Shown here one piece after another: positions 43,535 to 58,500 of a stretch of 64,000 bases of DNA. The notes beneath the pieces were generated by a model. The model searched no databases, was not told the DNA's origin, and saw only the letters and a program-made list of their open reading frames with translations. Every line of letters begins with the position of its first letter. The stretch's first letter is position 1. A program made the translations under genes and the position numbers. Origin of the DNA: Purshia tridentata (taxonomy: Eukaryota; Streptophyta; Magnoliopsida; Rosales; Rosaceae); contig QANT01007445.1 in NCBI GenBank assembly GCA_003254885.1, forward strand, positions 42,860 to 106,859. The letters run 5' to 3'.

Positions 43535-46099
43535 CTTCTCCTCTTCTCTTCTGTGTGGAGTTACTCGTGCTAATGAACTCTAAAAGTATTTGTTTTTGAA
43601 TGTGAAAAGAAAAAGGGAGAGAAATGATAGATATAGAGGGGCCGAGGGGTAGATATAATTAGGCACAGAAAGAGAAGAGAGTACGTGGGTAGAAGGAGGG
43701 AAGGACAGGAAGGCAGACAGGGTTGGGTTGGGTGTCTGTGAAAGCGTGAGGTTACGACTACAAACCTCCTCTCAAATTAAGCTGCCTTTTGTTTCTTTCT
43801 TTCTTTCTTGGGGTTGTGGGCCGGGGTGACCCAACTGCCAAACTGCCAAGCCCAACCCAAATACCCAATAGACAGAGACATTTCGAGCTTCATCGATCAA
43901 CACCGTTCGTCACCATGTGAGGTGGGTCCAGCTGTTGATCCCTATCTAAATATTTCTTGATTTTTTATTGCTGAGATAAGCGCTTTTTCACTTTTCTATT
44001 TCTCTCATATTTTTTTATTTCTTTTATGTATTAATTAGAACGAAAGTGATGTCACCCAAATGTGAAAACAAGTTTGGGTTCGATTGCATCCGGAATGTGG
44101 ACATTGGTCCACTTGAGATATTAAAAGGGTGGGGTGATTGTGTACACGCGACAGGCATGTGAAGATGGAGCTACCAAATTTAACATTTATTGATTCAACA
44201 CATGCAATGCAAATGTGGACATATATACCACTTCCATAATTTCATTAGAGGATGATGCATCATTCATGTGCTTAACCATCTCTCTACATGTGACGTGGCC
44301 TACGTGGATGCCTATACACAAACACTAACAGGTACTCCTCATTTTTTATTTTTTACATGCAAGATTTAAACGCATTTTCACACTCTTGAAACTCACACTA
44401 ATCTTTTAATTATGATTTCCTCAAGAACTAATATTCTCAATAAATTATAACGATATGCATAGATTTTGTCAAACAAGGTCTTTATCGAGCTAGCTAACTA
44501 GATATTGACCCGTTGTCCATATATATTTACGTAAAAGAAACAAGTCATTATTCAACATAAAAGTTTAAAAATGTATTAATCAATTCGCAATAATTCAATG
44601 ATAAATCATTTCCAGCACGCATTCTAACGCAATTTACTTGCATCAATTGATAATAATTTTGAACTTTGTATACTTTTTATTATTATTATTTTAAATAAAG
44701 AGAGTTTGAATCTAATTAGCATCCTCACCTTCTTCACTTTCATCTCATTATCATACAGAGCAAAAATTTTCATAAAACTAATATTTATCTTTTAGTTCTC
44801 TGATTATGCGGTGAAAAAATCAAACACAAAATAGGACGATGTCATTATCAAAATTGTCTCATCTTACATATGTCACTTCATCAAGTTAAAGTTGATGAGC
44901 CAACTAGTTAATGAGAAAGTAAAAAGGAAAAAACCAATCGGATCATGTAAAATTCCATTGCGATCCAACATTTCTGAGTACTACCATAAAGTACTGTAAA
45001 ATGTTATAATCATCATCTATCTTGTTTTGTACCATAAAGTTGAAAAAATAAGTTGCAAATTTAACACAGAGTTGTTTTTTCTTTTGTTGATCTGAAATAC
45101 ATAGTGTAAATAATACATGTAGCTTGTACTGTTGTACATGCCAAAATTTAGAAGCTTAGGAATTGCCAATACAATTCCCAAGTTTATTTAATATGATTTT
45201 TCTTTGAACTTTTCAAAATTTAGAAGAAATACAAAGCATCCTGTCTCAATCTGAAGGGAATATGGCGATGGCCCATCCCCACTAGTGTCGTATACTCATC
45301 TTCATGTGTGATTGATACATGAAACCCTATTTCATCCTGTCATATATATAATACCGAGTTAAGAAACCCTATTTCCGGGTAAGGGTCATTTGTGATTGAT
45401 ACATCCACTGCCATTAATTATATTAAAGTCTACCTAAATTAATTAATTAATTAATTGCTGCTTTATATTAATTTTTGAGCCAATCCTTTCTTATTTTTTT
45501 CTTTAAAAATATTTCTTGGCCAACAACTTGGGTTTGGTTGGTATAATTTATTAGTTAATTAAGTTTTAAAAAATATTGTTGTGTTGGTTAGGCATGCGGT
45601 GCTGCATTATGGGGGGTAAAGAATATGATAAATGACTAAACAAGTATAGGTTACATTCCATTTTCCATATGCTGTACACAAGAGAGAACATTAAATCATA
45701 TAAAGTATTGATAATTAAAATTAAGATGATCAATAATAAAGTCAAATGTTTTTCTCAATCTGTATTGCATTCTTAAAAAACCGTTGTCTCACATCTCACT
45801 TCAAGCACCAATCACAAAACTATTCGTGCCATAGCGCAACCTAAAATAAATACACAAAAATAAAAAATAAAAATCCTAATCATAGTTTAAGGCCACAACC
45901 CATAACCCATATCCCATAACGCATAATTCACAACCAACATCCCACATTCACAAACTTTCAGTTTATCTAAGTGGAAAATGAATTTGGATTGTGTTTTCTT
46001 TTTATTTGTTCCAAATTTAACTGTATAACATAAATAACATAAATTTAAGAATTTATGTAATTTTTGGAGCATTCAAAAAGATCTACGAATCTATTCCAT
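43535..46099. other. Promoter of the RING gene and AT-rich intergenic DNA
   Basis: GA-rich leader-like sequence lies at 43,535-43,700. An AATT tandem (45,439-45,457) and other AT-rich DNA follow. No gene is seen. Confidence 0.4.
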
Positions 46100-47886
46100 T
46101 CAAGGAGTTAAATTTCGGTTCTGTGGAAATTTTCGATGGAAATTTCGGAAAATTTTAAATTTCGATAGAAATTAAACGGAAATTATGAAAATTACTATTA
46201 AAATACGGAAATTTTGAATAAAACTTTATCATATGTTTATTTAATATATAATCTACTACTTTGATAAAAAATATAGAAAATTACATTTAAATCAATAAAA
46301 TATTTTAATATTACATAATAGTCAATGAAAATTTTATTTTCCCATAAAGGTCAGTGATTTTAGAATTATATCTCACTTTAATCACTAAACGCAATCTACT
46401 TTTAGTCAATAATAACTAAAATAAAATTATGAAAAAATACATTAACTAAAATGTAATTGTAAAATATTCTATTGATTTATTTTTAATTAACCCTAAAAAA
46501 TATTGAAGAAATCAAATTATATAATGAGTTTCATGTGATATAAGATGAATATAATGCGCATTGGAGACAAATACTGTACAAAAAATGGTTCACTAATTAA
46601 TAATTACATAAATTTTATTGAATAAATACCTTAGTTTTATTTATACTATAATTTTGAATTATAAATTAAACATAAATAATTATATAATAACTTGATCCGA
46701 ATTTTATTAAGAATGTTAATTTATTGGTTATAGACTGAAAAAACTTAAAGAAAAGTTGAGTTGTGAGACCTAAGAAATTTTTTGTTAAATTGATTTGGAG
46801 AAAACAACAAGTTTTGAAGATTCATGGAATATTATTTGAGGTTATGATATTTGTTATGTGCATTATTTAAGGTTTGAAGATTCTTGTAGTGGAGACAAAA
46901 TAAATGTTTGGAGATTCTTAGATATTTATTTGAGGTTATAAGGATTTTTGACAAATTAATTTAAGTAATTAAATATTTATAGGAGTTATTGAGAATTACT
47001 TAGAAACATATAAATTAAATTGAATGAGGTATGGGTACTTAAAATTTGAAGTTAAGGTGATAAAAAATGGTACAAGATAAGAGGAATCCATAGGAATTAT
47101 CGGAACATTTTTTGGACTCGGATGGTTGATTGGTGATTTATTTAAAGATTTGAACGAGTATACCTTTAATATAAAAGTTTGGATTTAAGGGGAAATAATT
47201 GAATTGTATTTTTATAAATTATGATTTTGGCATTGCTGGATAGAACTCGAACTCACGAGCATGTAGGAGAAAATGGATCGCGAATCAGAGTTACATAGCC
47301 TAAATTACAAATATTTGAAGCATAGGGGCAAAATAGTAATTGCAGGTCAGATTTTAAAAAAGTAACAAATCTGGTCTTCTTCTTTCCCGAGCTCTCTCTC
47401 CTCTGCAATTTTCTCTCTCTTCTCCTATTCTTTAACCAAACTTTGATCGCTCATATCTCTCTCATCCGAGCTCCGATTCCAGCGATTTTGGTGTCGTTAG
47501 AAAGCTATCGACGACACCTTTCCACTGGTAGTATCAGATCACTCATCCGACCGTCCACGAAGACGCAGTGACGCAAAATCAGTCATGCCTTCCGGCCAGC
47601 GATCTCCCATTTCCGGTCACGACGGGACCCCAAACTACCCAAGATCTCTTCCTCTCATCGAGCTAGACCTCATGGTATCCTTCCCTTGAGTCAACAACCA
47701 ACCACAAAGCCATCACTTTGGGTTTTTTACTAAGTTGTGAGTGATGAGCGAAATTTCACAAAATTTTGGCAAATTTCGGCAAAATTGTAGAAATTTCAAT
47801 TATTTCGACGAAATTTCAACGAAAAATTAATAGGTTGGTGTTAAAATTTCCATATCTCCCAAAAACGAAATTTAACACCTTGATTC
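46092..47886. mobile_element. Putative 1.8-kb transposable element with inverted ends
   Basis: The left end TCAAGGAGTTAAATTTCGGT is matched, inverted, by TCAAGGTGTTAAATTTCGTT at the right end. Both ends are internally rich in short gaaattt(c)g repeats. The interior has no long ORF. The stretch 47,370-47,700 (ctctctcc, ctccgattccagcgattttg, gtcgttagaaagctatcgac) looks like retroelement leader sequence. Superfamily is undetermined, and the target duplication is ambiguous. Confidence 0.55.
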
Positions 47887-50626
47887 TATTTTTTATTTTT
47901 CACCCTTAAATAATAAATAAATATATGACTAAAATCAAAATTGAACTATTCCTTTAAAATTTGACTTCATCCCATATATTCTCATATAATGATGAAAAAG
48001 TTGGTTTTGCATAGGTGGGTAGATATTAAGAAGAGGAGAGAGGAGTGGACACATCAATTGTCAGCAGGATTTCAAACATAGGTATTATATTATGTAGACA
48101 CATGTGATTAATTATCGACTATAATAAGTACTAACAAACGTTGGGCGGTGTGATTAGACAACTATTAAGTCATGGAGAGAGATTTTCCATGATCTCCGCT
48201 GACTAATTAATCAATCGATATCCAACATTGAGTAGTTAACTACAATTAGAACCCTCAAGATTAGCTTTTACCAGGACATATAAACAAGAATTATTGACAG
48301 ATGCATGATGCAATCTCCACCGTCCACAAAGATCCGCGTATCCACCGACCACAGTACTCTAGCTTAATTTAATTTCAAAAATACCACAAAGCAAGCTGTT
48401 GTTGTTGTTAATTAAAGCAAATTAATTCATTGCTATTTTTCGTGTTGTTGGGCTTTTTCTAAATGACTAGTCAGCTTCCATCGTTTGATTATACAGTAGG
48501 TTATTGAGATAAAGTCCTCATCACCCATTTTGTCCACATAAAGTGCTTGGAGCTGTCCAGTTTATTGTCCAAGTGGGCAAGTGATAAAAAGCCTACTTAT
48601 ATTATAATTAATTAATTAAATTATTCTATGAAGTTCTTAGAAGCATTGAGATAATATTGATTGATGATAATGATGTTGATGACAATGATAGGTAGGACGT
48701 ATGACATACAAGAAATGAACTACATATATATGATTGGAGTAAGTAAATTAATCATATATATATATATATGCACAGTTTGTTCTTAGAAATGATATTAAAT
48801 ATGAGTCATAATACGAGTCACGACATAGGAAATAGGAGTAGTCAGCAGACATTTAATAAATATATTACAGAAATACCTTTGGATACATAGTAGGTCTTGC
48901 GGAGTCCAGAAGGTCCCCAGGGAAATTTATTAGGTAAGAACACTTGGAAAATCATGTCCATTCATTGTACTAAAAAGCAGAAGATATAACTAATTAAAGA
49001 AATTAAGGGTTTATTTGACTCTGCTTCTTAGAAGCACTTTTATTTAGTAACATTTTTGTTAGAAGTAGTTCTGCAAAGAAGCACATACAAATTTTTATAA
49101 AAATTCTAAATGGTTCATGTAAAAGCACTTGAAGTGCTTCTTGTTGAAAGTACCTGTCAAGTGCTTCTTAAAAAACTCCGTAAAAGTGCTTCTTAAAAAA
49201 CTCCGTAAAAGTGCTTTTATAACTCAAAAGTGCTTATATATATTTTTGTCAAATACTATTAAAAGCGCTTTTACTAATTTAAAAGTACTTTTGACAATTC
49301 TAAAAGTACTGCCGAACGGACTCTAAATCTAGTGCAGACATGAATGTCTATATCCAATTATTCACCACGTCTAAGAGTAGAGAACTGTACCCTATTAATC
49401 CATAGTGTACCCTTAGAAGCATTTAAAGGGTCTAAAAACTTTTGTATCATGTAGAGCATGTAGAGCATGTAGAGCATTTGCTTGTTATCTTTACTTATAA
49501 AGTTGGAAGTTGAAAGTTTGAAACCACCTTCAGAGCAAAACATTATGAAATGACACTTTTAATTAATTAGCTTTACCTATCAAGTACATTGAATTAACTT
49601 TATGTCGTTTCAAGAGTTTGAACACCCTTTTTACCCAATCTGGCCATTAAGCTTTCCCTTAATATATATTTGTATTTGGACCTCGCAATAACTTGTGAAG
49701 AATCCAGAAGGGTAATTGAGAGGTTCATGTACTCATTAGTTCATAACCTAACGTTTGGGATATGGCTTTAACCCAAAATGCAACATACGAATGGTTCTTT
49801 ATTTGGTTTGCTTTCTTTTTCTTGGACATTATTTCTATATTACTGTGTTGTGTGGGGATCCGAGTAGACCTTCGAGGTGTGATAACTCAGAAAGAATGTT
49901 TGAGTCGGACAATTTTATCAAGGCATGGACCGGGTCAAACAGATGATCGTGTTGGGTAAGATCCAACGGTACCAAAACTTGTCTCAGCTTAAAAACTCTT
50001 ACAAATAAAAACACCACGACCCGTGGCAATACCATACCTACCATGAATGCATCCTTTACTTTACCACATTATCTGCCATGATTTTGATCCCTTTAGTCTT
50101 TTTACTATTATAAAAAATAAATAAAAACAGAAATGGCAAAGTCAATATTCTAAATCGAAAAGAGAAGCTGATCTTATATTGCAAGTGCCAACTGAACTAC
50201 TATCATCAACATAAAGCAGATTTTTTTTTTGGTCTGAAACATAAAGCAGATTGTATGCAAGTACAACAGAGTAGCACAACAGCACAGTTAAATAGTTAAT
50301 TGACAAGCTCTGTACGTACAAGTACAAAAGCTTGCAAAAGCATTGAAGCACAGTAAAGACTAAAGACAACACCACCGGCCTTTCATATTACTAACAAATA
50401 GCCTAACTAAAATGTATTACTAAAAATTTTAAAAATCTTTTATGTGTTGATAATGATGAGATTTTGTAAATTTACAACTTCACAAGCAAAAGTTGCATGT
50501 AGAACAGCTCAAGTCGATTTTTCATCTCTCTTTATTAATTCCTGAAAGAAAACAAAAAAGAGATGGCAGGAGATTAATTTTTGCCAAAGATTAAAAACAT
50601 GCTGATTTTTTTCCCTCTTTTTCATA
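47887..50626. other. Intergenic region with repeats
   Basis: No gene is supported. It contains (TA)n at 48,757-48,769, a MITE-like element at 49,009-49,326, and a threefold tandem of atgtagagc at about 49,450-49,479. The overlapping frames at 49,755-50,044 have no recognisable product. Confidence 0.4.
49009..49326. mobile_element. MITE-like element rich in AAAAGCACTT motifs
   Basis: The left end (agggtttatttgactctgct) and the inverted right end (gagtccgttcggcagtactt) are imperfect inverted repeats. The interior repeats aagtgcttcttaaaaaactc twice and carries many (a)aaagcactt(tt) and reverse copies. Similar non-autonomous elements are common in rosid genomes (general knowledge). The frame at 49129-49326 is just this repeat. 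Confidence 0.65.
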
Positions 50627-53600
50627 TCAAATTTTCAATACCACTTTGGTGCCAGCAATCGATTGGCACTGCCTTTCTTTCTTCTCACGTTGGCAATCTC
50701 CACACCAGCTCGAAAAGTCTTTCTGATATTTCCTCAGCTCTCTAAACACCGAACTACAAGAAGATTGTGAATGCAAATTGAGCAAATTGAAAAACAGCAC
50801 TACATTACAGTAACCAGAGGATTGACGTTTACTGTAAGGATACATGAAAAAGCTTCTATAAAAAAGACTCAATTACGCAAACAAACATGCAGGCCCAAAA
50901 TGAATTAAGAATCTATTCTTTTGTTGGATGCTTTAAATCATAACACGTGAAAATTCCCAAAGCCCAAGCCAGACAGACATTCAAAGTCTTTTTTAGCCTT
51001 TCTTAGAGTATTCCATTAATTTTCTTAGATAATATATATTTTTTCAAAAGATGCTATTATTTCAATGCCATTTAGTGTATGCACAATCAATTGAGAGAAC
51101 AATCATGATAGTAAGCTTAGGGGAAACTATCATGTTTTGGAAACCCCAAAATTTCTAATATGTCACTCAACTCTACTCTAAGACCAGTCCTCTAAAACAT
51201 TTGAGTTCCAAATACTTTCTTGTATGCGTTATACCTATGTCAATTGATATCAACCCGCTAACAAATTCATAAGTTGCATTAATTGGATACCTTTTCTGCA
51301 TAGAGCAGGTTTGAGATGTACTAGACCTTGGGGAGATGGTGATATCCTTGAAATCCTCAAGTTAGGTTTCTTGAATTTCTTTTAAGGGACTAACAAAAGT
51401 GAACTAGAAAGGTACCTTCTGCACCATAGTAGTAAGTTGACTCGACGCCCAGAAGTTGTGGCTCTAGCACCATGCCGATGGCGACCACGATGAAGAACCG
51501 CATGTCCCGGAACATGAGTATAATCGAAGGTTTCCTATAAATGTGCAAAAATAAATAAGAAAATAAAAGAAAAGGATAATATTTTTTTTTTCCGGTACTG
51601 TGGGCACCGAAGCCCAAAAGAAAAGGATAAATAAGGAGACATTCATATTGTGACATTTAATTTTTCAATTTGCTTACTAGATATGCAACTTGCTACCTAC
51701 TAGTATTATTATCATGGATTAGAATGAAATCGAATATGATACCCAAACGCATTTCTACTACTAGAAGTTGAACAGTGTGTCCTCACATAAAATACTGTAT
51801 TAAGAAATAAAAAAAGATCTTAAAGATTAGCATACCTCCATTTGTGTCTCTGAATTCACATGTTTATCGCATCGAACACCTCGAAAGAACAATTCTCCAC
51901 CGGAAAATTGCTTGCCCAAGCAAACATTCAAGGTGACTTCTGAGTCATCCACATGAAAACCTACAATACAAAGCTGCTGTGGGTCCATAAAAGCCTAAGA
52001 AGCTATAAATTTATTGCCCAGGGCTTGAACATGAAAAACAGACAGGAAAGGAAAGGGTAGACATACATTATTAACAAATCACACAAAAACATGAAAAATA
52101 AGGAGAAGTCATATCAGCTAAAACCATGTATCAAAACTGTTGTGTTAAAGGAAAGACAATCAGTAGAATTAAGTAATAGAGTATATCATCTTCCAGATAG
52201 ATATCAAAGCCTCAGTATTAATGCACAGCATAACTCCCTGGAGTACGAAAATAGAAAGAACATTTTATGAAATGGCATCCAGATAGAGGGAAAGATAGAA
52301 ATATAGTGAGCGAGATAGAGAGAGAGAGAGGGATAGGGAAAGAGAGACATACAGAGAGAGAGAGGGTTTCAAATAGAAATATAATTATAAAAAATTAATT
52401 CTAAAATTTTCAGATGGATAAGTATGCACCTACCAAGCTCTACATCCCTATCAATTCCATATTCAACAACAAAACCATGATGAGAATCCAGTGTGGATCC
52501 ACCAACTTCGGGAAAGAAAACTACATAAATTCCAACAAAAAAATGAGTATAACTTTAGTTATAATCCTTTATATTGTTTTTTTTTTTTCTAATCACAATC
52601 TCATAATGATTAGAGTTGAAATACCTTTGGATATAGGGCGTATAAGGTCATTCATCAATTTGTCAAGCATGTGTTCCAGGCCAAAGTCATCAAGAACAGC
52701 ACCATATTTGTTCATTGTGTTTGGTCGCGTGATTCTGCATTTTGTCTCATGGACCCACCTTTCAAAATTTTCCACCTAGGCAATCAGAATCTGGTCAGAA
52801 AATAGAAAAACTACATACAGGACAAATAAACATATATCCAAAATGATACCTCAGATAATAACAATTCACAGAAATGTGGCTGAAGCATTTCAAATGTGTA
52901 AATTCCAGGATAGGGTTCAGCCATAACACTTCTAAAACTATCCTCTGTATTCTCATTGATTGCTTTAAGAAACGAGGGGACAAAGAACTTTGCAGCTTGC
53001 ATAGTGAGTAACTCCTGGTGCAGAGGCTACAAAGAGGAAGGAACAAAACAATTAAGAAGGAAATGTATATATTTTAGTCGATGAAGGCAATTGATGTTGA
53101 CTTATAAGCATTATATACAAATCCCAAGACCTAATTCGAGAAGTACCAAGAGAAGGGACTTAACATTATATACTGTAACACTCCCCCGTAAAGGATATTA
53201 CAGCATATTTGCAAATTGACGCACCTGATAGTGTGATAAGATACCCTTCCTGTAGTGTCTTTGTCGTTGAACCTGTTTATTCAAACAGAGGAAAACTGTG
53301 AACCTTTCAGGAACATAATGCTGTTGCATTGACTAATTAAACAGAGCACACTGCCCATGTGTTTGAACTAATTATAATTTCTACACAAGCTTATCTCCCA
53401 TGGCTACACCCAGAAATTAGAATCACGTCAAAACACCAAATTTTAATACAAGGATGGCTATTTGTATATTCACAGATTCCCAAAATCCAATGTCTACTAA
53501 AATCTTCATTTCGTTTTAGTCTCTTTTCCTCCATTTTCTCAGTACCCAAACAACCAATCACTTCTGGAGAATTCAAAACAAATGGCACATTCTCTTGTGA

Positions 53601-53735
53601 TTGCAATTTTGCAACACACGCCCGCTCATTTCACACTCATTCAAAAAAATAATTAAAAAACACATCACATGGAATTGGAAACTTCCACTTTCACATTCAG
53701 TTTTAGTTTCCTGCATTGATCAAACACACAGAGAG

Positions 53736-53777
<42 letters not shown>

Positions 53778-54077
53778 ATTGTCATTTCTTCTTACTTGAT
53801 CAGCCTCTGACGAGTAGCGTAGCAGAATGTCCATCATGAACTGGAGCTTGAGGTCACGTGACACATTGAGCAGACCCGGAGGCAAGTAGTGCTCCAGCGA
53901 GCTGAAGAGCAAGGGACTAAACTCCAATTGCTGCAGGTCCTCGTAGTCGTCCGCCTTGTGCTCCTTGTTCGGGTTCAGTCTCAGCCTGTTCGTCAAGCTC
54001 ATCGAAACGACACCGTTTCCATTGCCAGTGCTCGGCGTTTGAGGCGGTTGCTTTCTTCGGTCCACTGAGCCGTCCAT
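50627..54077 (-). CDS. PKHD-type 2-oxoglutarate/Fe(II)-dependent dioxygenase
   Basis: Eight exons: 54077-53796, 53272-53225, 53026-52850, 52775-52625, 52520-52434, 51960-51836, 51534-51416, 50753-50627; 371 residues. All phases close. The N-terminus (MDGSVDRRKQPP) is polar. The fold carries FFPEVGGSTLDSHHGFVVEY, then the iron-binding H251-x-D253 (GFHVDDSEVTLN), then the distal histidine in HRGRHRHGARATTSG followed by the basic 2-oxoglutarate-binding RR. The C-terminus is Cys/Lys-rich (FSSWCGDCQREKKERQC), a possible small metal site. It resembles Arabidopsis At1g22950. Substrate is unknown; PKHD relatives hydroxylate prolyl or lysyl residues, or act as procollagen-lysine-type oxygenases. The adjacent PHL gene is in the same orientation. 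Confidence 0.9.
53741..53772. repeat. (GA)16 microsatellite in intron 1 of the dioxygenase
   Basis: A pure AG run 24 bases from the donor of exon 1 (53,795). Length variation is likely. Confidence 0.95.
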
Positions 54078-55518
54078 AGAAATGGACTCGGAGAAAGAGA
54101 GGGAGAGTAAGATTGTGATTTTTCAGGGAGAGAAAGTAAGTGAATTGGTGAAATTAGGGTTTTGGAGAATTGAGGATGAAGAAGAAGTTTGAGTTACAGG
54201 TTAGGGTTTGGGTTTGGGTTCCTGACTGGTTAGTTAAACCAGTAGACATGCAAGCTGGATCTGGATGAGGGGTCCAGCTAGGAGAAAACGAGGCTGGTGA
54301 TGACGTGGACTTTTTTATTAGAGTGTGGGGACGCTTTGACGTGGAGTGTTGGAAACTTATCCACAATTTTATAAAAGTAGCTGATAAACGAAAAAAAGAA
54401 AAAAAGAAAATCAAGTGGTCATATCATATATGATATATATCTCATACCTTTTCATTACAAAATTTGGTTGTTATAAATATACTTAAAAGTTATAAAAAGT
54501 TTGGACAAAATTGAGAGTTATCATAGGCTCATAGCAGATGTGCAGGCCATCGGCATACATAATTAGAAAAAAAGAAAAGAAAAAAAGAAAGGGGGTTCAG
54601 GAGTATGTTGAAATATTAATAGATATGTTAAGTAATATGATTTTTTTTAATATTAGTAAAAAAATGTAGGTGGATAGGATGAATTGGGTGAGAAATAAGA
54701 GTAGGTGAACTTCAATTCTTGCCGCCCCTTTTTGGATTCTCGAAAGAAAACTGTGAAAACATATATGAATTATACATTGAATTTATTTACTAAAATGTTA
54801 AGTATGTTAAAAACATAAAAAGATTTAATTTATAAATTAACATGACAGTTTACTATGTATATATTTAACATATAACCGTAACAAGAAAAAGAATATGATT
54901 ACTTGAAAATAAATATTTTAGTGTGTAGTGTATATTTTTTAGGCCTTTATTTGAATCCCAGTATAGTAAAAGAGGATTGTAAAAATAGATTGTATACCTT
55001 TTTTACTAATGTCCAAATTCTACCCTATTAGATTTTCTAATTTAAATTTATTTTCTATGATCTAATGAAATCTCAGTTGAAAAAGAAAAAAAAAAAAAAG
55101 GCCACAACTCAAAAGGACAAAAATGGAGAGAGTAGAAGGTAGACCTGTGAAAGAGCCAGAAGCAAATAATCGAAAGCACATCGATCTCCATTTAAGAAAA
55201 CGCACATTTATTAGATTCACAATCACTAAAGCTTTGGCCAACAATGTTAGCACTGCATATAACATCTACTAGTTGAAACGACAAAATGAACCCATTAAAC
55301 AGTTAAGACTGGGAACATGAAGCTGAATTTCTTCCTTTTTATTTCTGTAAACAAAATAGCTGTATACCTCCTATCTTGGTATCTACATGTAACATGATCA
55401 CATAAGTCCTGCCTATCTACACCCCACCTGGTCCACCCAAAAACCTTCGTTCTCACTATATCCTACCTGTTGGTTCATGACTGTCCTTCCATCCCTTGAA
55501 AAACAACACCCATTGAGC
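54078..55518. other. Promoter of the dioxygenase and 3' end of the PHL-like gene
   Basis: It includes the dioxygenase 5' flank (acgtgg at 54,244-54,350 region) and AT-rich DNA. No gene is supported; the frames at 54154 and 55062 show no family. Confidence 0.4.
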
Positions 55519-58500
55519 TTACATTTTGTTACTACCCACAGACCCATGAGTGTGAGAGCTGAGCTCCGGACTTGCATAACCCACCATTACATTGACCTGA
55601 TGTAGTACTGATTCTAAGCTCAGTTGTTGACTCACTGGAAGCTGTTGGTCAAATTGTTGATGAGAGCTTACATGGCTCTGAGGTGAACCCACATGCTTGG
55701 CTAAGCTGGCTGCTTGTGGATGCTGGGGAAAGGGCATCATTTCCGGCAGTTGCTGCACAATATTTTGTTGTGACTGCTGGGGTGGTGATCTCATTTCTTG
55801 TTGATGCATCTGTATTTGTAGCTGCTTCTGGTTGCTTAACTTACAAGTCATGTCTGGAATATTTGATATGTACTGCATTGGGACCTCTCCTGCATTTCTT
55901 TGAACTGGAACTCCACTCATCAAGGCTTTACCTTGGCCTTCTGCTGCCCTCAGCTTACTTAAAAACGCAGCTGAAGGATCAGAAATCAGACCAAGCAGCT
56001 TGCTATCATTTAAACCTGATATTTTCCTGCCGAGATTGTTAAACTGACCTACATTTCCCATCCAGGTCTGTCCTCCCAATGCCATAGGTGGGGTGGAGGA
56101 CCTCATTCCAATGCCGTTACCAAATGAACCAAGACCAACATTTCCGAGTCCTTGGATTCCACCACCCTGTTGAATCATACCAAGACCACCTGCAGTCGCA
56201 CCCAACCCTCCAACCATCGATATTCTCTGTGCAAGTTCATTTTGTTGTTTCTGTCTTTGCAGACTCTGATACAGCAAATTGGCACGCTTATTCTGAATCT
56301 GCTGCAATTCCGGCCTCATGCAATTGACTTGTGCAGCAGTATCGAGTGGTTGCTTGGACTGTGTGTTTTCAGTTGGGAGCGATTGGCCTCCAGAGAAAAT
56401 GTTATGTGATAGTAGTTGCATGGAGTTATGGGAGGACATGATGCTGGACATGGGTCTGAGTCTGAAAGGTGATAACCGTTGGGTCAGAGTAGAGGTCGAA
56501 GGTATCCCAATTGTTTGAGCTGATGAAGTGGCAATACCACTAACATGAACACTACGCCACTGACTGCTCAAACCACCATTAACATTGAGAGGAGTAGGCT
56601 CTACTTGATCGCTAGCTAGGTAGTATCCTTCATGCACCATCTATATCCAAAAAATAAATAATAAATAAAGAAGTAAAGAAGTATTACTTTACGCTGTGAA
56701 ATAACGAAAACTAGTTCATAACAAATCCCCAACACTTGTAAACCTACCAATGAAGTGAACTGAGTAGCCAAGAGGTTTGCAGAATGCTGCCAAATACATA
56801 CACACAAAAGTCAGAACAGCTTTCTTCATCAAATCATACATCTAACACAATTCTAAGACGTGTATTGGTTTCCTTTTATAATTATATACAGCAGTTCTCT
56901 ATTGGAGACTCTATATATTTATTGTTTGTTTCATTAACTATAAAAGTCTGTATAAAGCATGAAGTCCTTGGGACATGCATCATTGAACATCATTTACACC
57001 ACCTTTTCCTAAACTTATGTCTGTTGAATTATAAGGTAATTGCCAAATAGACTAAATGTGGAAGTCATTTTGCCACACTAAAATTTTGGAATAAGGAAAG
57101 TATAACTGAAATGAGGAATCCAATAATGAAATCAAGTGTAAGAATGTCAAGAACAAAATCTGAAAAAATTAAGGACAACTATAAACACAAGACACCACAG
57201 TTCAGAAGTTGTTGATAAAAGATATCAGAAACAGCTCATTAGTTACTTGCAATAACAAGGAATGACCTGGAAATTTCGGGCTTTACAAAATAAGATAGAC
57301 AATAGTATAAGTTAATATACAACAAACACAAAAGGAATGTCACAGTCATATATCAGAAAAAGGAACTCTTAGTAATCACAAATAGCAACTCACAGTGCTT
57401 GGAAAGCCTGGAAGGAGAGGATAATCAATGGAAAACACATCTTCTTCAATTCCATAAAGAACACTTGCGTCTACCCTTCCCTCATTAAGCTTCAGTGATA
57501 TGACCAATCTAACCTGAGCCTCTCTATCAACCATGGGAATCTCATTTCCTATGATATAGAATTACACAGAAAGAGAAGAAAGGTAGCAATCAAGGAGTGA
57601 AAAATTACAAATGTATGCATGAGTATGTGTGTGCTGTGTCTAGGAGAAACAGAATCAGTTCCTCACCTCGATGGATATGAGACTGACGTAGAAAAGTCAA
57701 TGTCCTCGTTTTACAGATACCAATCCCCCAGTCCATGGAGCATTCTGACAAAGGAATTTTGTCTGTGGAAGTATTCTCCAACTTCCCATTATGATCATTT
57801 GAAGCAAAGAGTTGGAAAGCAACCAATGGACTTATGGGAAAAAAGGGCTTTTTCTTCAAAAATTTGTCCAATTTGCACTTCCTGTTGTGTAGTCCGTACC
57901 TGCTTTAAAAATCAATACACTTCATAAGTCATAACAAGCAAGCACACATAAATACAAGCATTTGTAGTATAACTGGTGTGAGTCGTGTGGCTTTAAACAT
58001 GATATTACCTCTTAGTTACCGCTTGAATCTTCAATAACCTATCAAGGAAAGAGTCAACTTTAACTTCTGATGGCTGGGGTGAAGTAAGATTTGTCAAAAT
58101 GTGAGTTGCACGACCAGCATTGACATTGCTCATCCTAGTACTAGAATCAACTATCTTTATGCTGGAGCATTTAGGATGAGGATTTTTTTTCCGCTTTGCA
58201 GGAACAGATACCTCTCTTGGCAAAAAATTTATATTTTGAGAATTTGCAGATGCATGTCTCTCACCAGTCTTAACCTGACATTTTTCCAAATCCTTCCTCA
58301 TTTGAGTGACACTTCTGTTTCGTATATTTTTGTCAACAGGTTGGACCAGGCAATTCAATGATGTATCAGTTGGTATATTGTCTCTCAGTAGAGGTGATGA
58401 CTGTTGCTTCTGTGATTGTAGAAGCTTAGACTGAATAATTCTCCTGTCCATCACACAGGGGTTATCATTAATCATCCTAGCATTCGAATTGGCGAAACTA

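Noticed and set aside
49129-49326. 65-residue Lys/Leu-rich frame
   Set aside because: It consists of the internal repeats of a MITE-like element.
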